Shown: positions 7,668 to 9,890 of the stretch, one piece after another
Layout of the letters: the number at the start of each line of letters is the position of its first letter
Position numbering within the stretch: position 1 is the first letter of the stretch
Assembly: GCA_003645915.1 (NCBI GenBank)
Contig: QNDG01000019.1
Coordinates: 1-9,890, forward strand
Origin: Candidatus Zhuqueibacterota bacterium
GTDB lineage: Bacteria > Zhuqueibacterota > QNDG01
Reading direction: 5' to 3'
DNA length: 9,890 nt
Program-made: the position numbers and the translations under genes
The notes under the pieces: generated by a model
Told to the model about the DNA's origin: nothing
The model's database searches: none
What the model saw: only the letters and a program-made list of their open reading frames with translations

Positions 7668-7726
7668 TATACTTTCTGCTTGCAAATTTTACAAGTTTGT
7701 TTATCTTTTATAGGAAACCTAATAAC

Positions 7727-7732
7727 AGGAGG
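7727..7732 (+). promoter_or_regulatory. Ribosome binding site that sets the lipoprotein start
   Basis: AGGAGG, the full consensus, lies 7 bases before the ATG at 7740. It places the start 26 codons downstream of the longest open frame, which begins with a TTG at 7662, and puts a clean lipoprotein signal peptide at the N-terminus. Confidence 0.85.
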
Positions 7733-7739
7733 GTGTAAG

Positions 7740-8789
7740 ATGAAAATTGGTATTAGAGTACTTGCTGTATTAACAGCAGTAATTTTGGTGCTTTCGTGCG
7801 CATCAACATCAAGTATTTCTATAAAAGTTTTAAAACCGGCAGCTATAAGTATGCCCGGAGTGCATAAAATTGCAGTTATTGATTTTCACGGAGAAGGAAG
7901 GTCGGGCAGTCAGATAGCCACATTACTGCAATCAATGCTTCTTGAAACAGGATATTATGAGATTCTTGAAAGGGAAAAAATAAACAGAATTCTTGAAGAG
8001 AAAAATATGGCTTTATCGGGAATTGTTGATGACCAGACTGCGGTACAGGTAGGATCTCTTCTCGGTGTTGACGCACTTATATTCGGAGATGTTACAACTT
8101 ACGAAATTGAGCCTGATAAAAAGATTACGAAAAAAGTTAAAGAGAAAAAACATACAGGTAAATACCAGTGGGTTCAGGAAAAGGACAAAAAAACAGGCCA
8201 GGTTAAAACCGTTAAAAAGGAAATTATAGAAGATGTCTGGGTTGATAAATCTTACTGGGTAAGAAAAGGCACTGTAGCAATTAATTTCAGAGTTGTTAAT
8301 GTGAAGACCGGACAGCTTCTTGCAGCTTACAGTGATTCAAAAAGTTATGACAGCAGCAAGGAAAGAAGGTCAATATTTTCTTTGAGCGATAACAATAGCC
8401 TTAAGCCCAAAGGTGAGATCTTAAATAATCTTTCCAGAGTAATTTGCAGTACTTTTGCAAAGAAAATTGCACCGTATTATGTAAATGAGAGAAGAATTAT
8501 TGAATCAGGTGAAGGTAATATTGATGTTGGTAAGAAATTTGCTGAATCCGGATTATGGCCTGAGGCTATTGAAGCATGGCAGCAGGCTGTAAAAGAAATG
8601 CCTGATGAGCCGGCTGCATTTTACAATCTTGGACTTGGATTTGAAGTGCAGGGTGATCTTGACAAAGCTGAGAAAGCTTACAAAATAGCAGTTAAACTGG
8701 AAGCAAAAAAAATGTACATGGAAGCTCTTACCAGAATCAGACAGGCCAAAAGAGAAAGAGAAAAGTTAAGAGAACAATTGGGCAGTTAA
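7740..8789 (+). CDS. CsgG-like lipoprotein with C-terminal TPR repeats
   Basis: 349 residues from the ATG at 7740, chosen for its AGGAGG site and for the signal sequence it creates. MKIGIRVLAVLTAVILVLSC ends in a lipobox-like VLSC, so Cys20 is the predicted lipidated residue. A CsgG-like domain runs from about 42 to 245. It has KIAVIDF (43-49), then LLETGYYEILEREKINRILEEKN (67-89), VQVGSLLGVDALIFGDVT (102-119), and later strands such as VAINFRVVNVKTGQLLAAYS (179-198). The domain is interrupted by a Lys-rich, probably extended segment at about 122-175. A helical tail with about two TPR units follows (about 263-335, including WPEAIEAWQQAV and PAAFYNLGLGFEVQGDLDKAEKAY), then a charged end. CsgG itself is the outer-membrane pore for curli export, but relatives with TPRs are generic envelope lipoproteins. 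No curli genes are nearby, so a curli role is not supported. It is probably a single-gene unit; its function is unknown. Confidence 0.85.
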   Translation: MKIGIRVLAVLTAVILVLSCASTSSISIKVLKPAAISMPGVHKIAVIDFHGEGRSGSQIATLLQSMLLETGYYEILEREKINRILEEKNMALSGIVDDQTAVQVGSLLGVDALIFGDVTTYEIEPDKKITKKVKEKKHTGKYQWVQEKDKKTGQVKTVKKEIIEDVWVDKSYWVRKGTVAINFRVVNVKTGQLLAAYSDSKSYDSSKERRSIFSLSDNNSLKPKGEILNNLSRVICSTFAKKIAPYYVNERRIIESGEGNIDVGKKFAESGLWPEAIEAWQQAVKEMPDEPAAFYNLGLGFEVQGDLDKAEKAYKIAVKLEAKKMYMEALTRIRQAKREREKLREQLGS

Positions 8790-8813
8790 ATTTACAGATA
8801 GATTTTTCCGAAA

Positions 8814-8849
8814 TATACCCTGGCATATGCGTAATTATGTCAGGGTATA
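8814..8849 (+). terminator. Strong hairpin after the lipoprotein gene
   Basis: A 14-pair stem (8814-8827 with 8836-8849, one G-U pair) closes an 8-base loop, 24 bases beyond the lipoprotein stop. Its arms contain TACCCTGGCATA and TATGTCAGGGTA. There is no T-run after it, only ATAATAACTG, so it may be a terminator of a non-canonical kind or a 3'-end stabiliser. Confidence 0.55.
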
Positions 8850-8887
8850 ATAATAACTGTATAATTAATTTGTTATTAAGCGATGCT

Positions 8888-8925
8888 TAATCCGGGCAAC
8901 CTCCGGATTATGATGTTTTGTTTTC
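8888..8925 (+). terminator. Second hairpin with T-rich tail, upstream of the MBOAT gene
   Basis: TAATCCGG (8888-8895) pairs perfectly with CCGGATTA (8903-8910) around a 7-base loop and is followed by TGATGTTTTGTTTT. This looks like an intrinsic terminator with an interrupted T-tract. It ends about 35 bases before the next ATG, so if the MBOAT promoter is upstream of it the hairpin could act as an attenuator. Otherwise it backs up the hairpin at 8814-8849. Confidence 0.55.
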
Positions 8926-8958
8926 AGTTGTGGAACGTTATTAAATCAAGAGACAGGT

Positions 8959-9890
8959 ATGCTTTTTAATTCCGTTGCATTTGCTGTTTTCCTTCCTGTT
9001 GTTTTTTTACTTTACTGGTTTGTTTTTCAGAAAAGTATCAAGCTTCGTAATTTTTTTCTTCTTATTGTCAGTTATATTTTTTACGGGTGGTGGGATTACA
9101 GGTTTTTGTCACTTATTTTTATAAGTTCCTTAGTTGACTATCTTGTTGGCATGAATCTTGAAAAAACAGATTTAAAAACAAAGCGTAAAATCTTGTTAAT
9201 TATAAGTTTATCTGTAAATCTCGGTTTTCTCGGCGTTTTTAAATACTTTAATTTTTTTGCAGATAATTTTACAGCTCTTTTTACATCCCTGGGATTCAAT
9301 GTTCATCCGCGAACCATTAATGTTATTCTTCCGGTAGGAATAAGCTTTTACACATTCCAGACTTTAAGCTACACAATTGACATATACAGGAAGAAATTCA
9401 AACCAATAAAGGATTTTATAGCATTTTTTGCATTTGTAAGTTTTTTCCCTCAGCTGGTTGCAGGACCTATTGAAAGAGCTTCAAATCTTCTGCCTCAGTT
9501 TCTTGAAGTAAAAAAGTTTGATTTTGACAGAGCAAGAGACGGTATGAGGCAAATTCTTTGGGGCCTTTTTAAAAAGGTTGTAATTGCAGATTCTTGTGCA
9601 GTTACTGTAGATTATGTTTTTAAAAATTATACGTCTCTAAGCGGAAGTGCACTTTTTTTCGGTGTCTTCTTTTTCGCTTTTCAGATTTACGGAGATTTTT
9701 CCGGATATTCCGACATTGCAATAGGCACTGCAAAGCTGTTCGGATTTTCGCTTATGCGGAATTTTAATGCCCCTTATCTTGCCAGAGATATAGGAGAGTT
9801 CTGGAGAAGGTGGCATATATCTCTGTCAACATGGTTCAGAGATTACGTATTCATCCCTTTGGGCGGCAACAGATGCTCAAAATTTAAATA
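8959..9890 (+). CDS. AlgI/DltB-type MBOAT O-acyltransferase, 5' part
   Basis: The frame is open from the ATG at 8959 to the right edge: 310 codons plus two bases, so the stop is outside and about 150-200 residues are missing compared with the usual family length. The start is preceded by a purine-rich AGAGACAGG, a weak site. Hydrophobic segments begin at residue 5. Family motifs in order: FYGWWDYRFL (41-50), GVFKYFNFF (92-100), ILPVGISFYTFQTLSY (123-138), FFPQLVAGPIERASNLLPQ (162-180), GDFSGYSDIAIG (245-256) and FWRRWHISLSTWFRDYVFIPLGG (281-303). H286 in RRWHISLS is one of the two conserved MBOAT histidines. Proteins of this class move acyl groups, typically acetyl or alanyl, across or onto envelope polymers such as alginate, other exopolysaccharides or peptidoglycan. 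The acceptor cannot be told from this half; a partner gene is expected just beyond the edge. Confidence 0.92.
   Translation, partial: MLFNSVAFAVFLPVVFLLYWFVFQKSIKLRNFFLLIVSYIFYGWWDYRFLSLIFISSLVDYLVGMNLEKTDLKTKRKILLIISLSVNLGFLGVFKYFNFFADNFTALFTSLGFNVHPRTINVILPVGISFYTFQTLSYTIDIYRKKFKPIKDFIAFFAFVSFFPQLVAGPIERASNLLPQFLEVKKFDFDRARDGMRQILWGLFKKVVIADSCAVTVDYVFKNYTSLSGSALFFGVFFFAFQIYGDFSGYSDIAIGTAKLFGFSLMRNFNAPYLARDIGEFWRRWHISLSTWFRDYVFIPLGGNRCSKFK

Larger units (their letters stand above)
7556..7739. promoter_or_regulatory. Divergent intergenic region between transporter and lipoprotein genes
   Basis: 184 AT-rich bases that must hold the promoters for both divergent genes. On the plus strand a perfect TTGACA (7589-7594) has TATAAA (7617-7622) downstream, but at 22 bases, too far for a standard promoter. 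TATACT at 7668-7673 could be a -10 for the lipoprotein gene, about 65 bases before its ATG, with no clear -35. No promoter is certain. Confidence 0.4.

Noticed and set aside
7662..7739. N-terminal extension of the lipoprotein gene from a TTG at 7662
   Set aside because: The extension has no ribosome binding site and would bury the signal peptide. The ATG at 7740 has AGGAGG 7 bases upstream and gives a proper lipoprotein signal.
7740..8789. Curli secretion pore (csgG itself)
   Set aside because: The protein has an extra Lys-rich insert and a TPR tail, and no csgA, csgB, csgE or csgF-like gene is in view; only a CsgG-like domain is supported.

Overview
The window reads as a stretch of chromosome from an AT-rich, double-membrane (Gram-negative type) bacterium. 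The outer-envelope evidence is a SurA/PpiC-type peptidyl-prolyl isomerase, a periplasmic adaptor of the MacA/HlyD kind with MacB-type permeases, and a CsgG-like lipoprotein. Codon use is uniformly A/T-ending, the ribosome binding sites are mostly clear GGAG types, and I see no transposase, integrase, tRNA, rRNA or CRISPR array. The style of the proteins suits the Fibrobacterota-Chlorobiota-Bacteroidota neighbourhood or a related candidate phylum, but that placement is a guess. It is an ordinary envelope and transport region rather than an obvious mobile island.

Layout, left to right. (1) The 3' end of a PPIase gene enters from the left edge and stops at 869, followed by a terminator-like hairpin at 987-1025. 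(2) A long AT-rich non-coding stretch leads to a three-gene plus-strand operon at 1458-5079: a membrane-anchored adaptor, then two homologous MacB/FtsX-type permeases. No ATPase gene is present in the visible operon. (3) A 343-base gap with two hairpins precedes a minus-strand gene (5423-7555) for a large POT/PTR2-type transporter, which carries an extra domain of about 160 residues in the middle. (4) A divergent intergenic region with a 12-base palindrome leads to a plus-strand lipoprotein gene (7740-8789), CsgG-like with C-terminal TPRs. (5) After two more hairpins, an AlgI/DltB-type MBOAT acyltransferase gene begins at 8959 and runs off the right edge.

How the genes work together: the adaptor and two permeases should form one transport or envelope-remodelling machine driven by an ATPase encoded elsewhere. 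The POT protein, the CsgG-like lipoprotein and the MBOAT protein appear to be separate transcription units with separate jobs. The observation most worth following is the insert of the POT transporter. It sits between two extra membrane helices, is predicted to be periplasmic, and appears to be a tandem duplication of one unit of about 70 residues.
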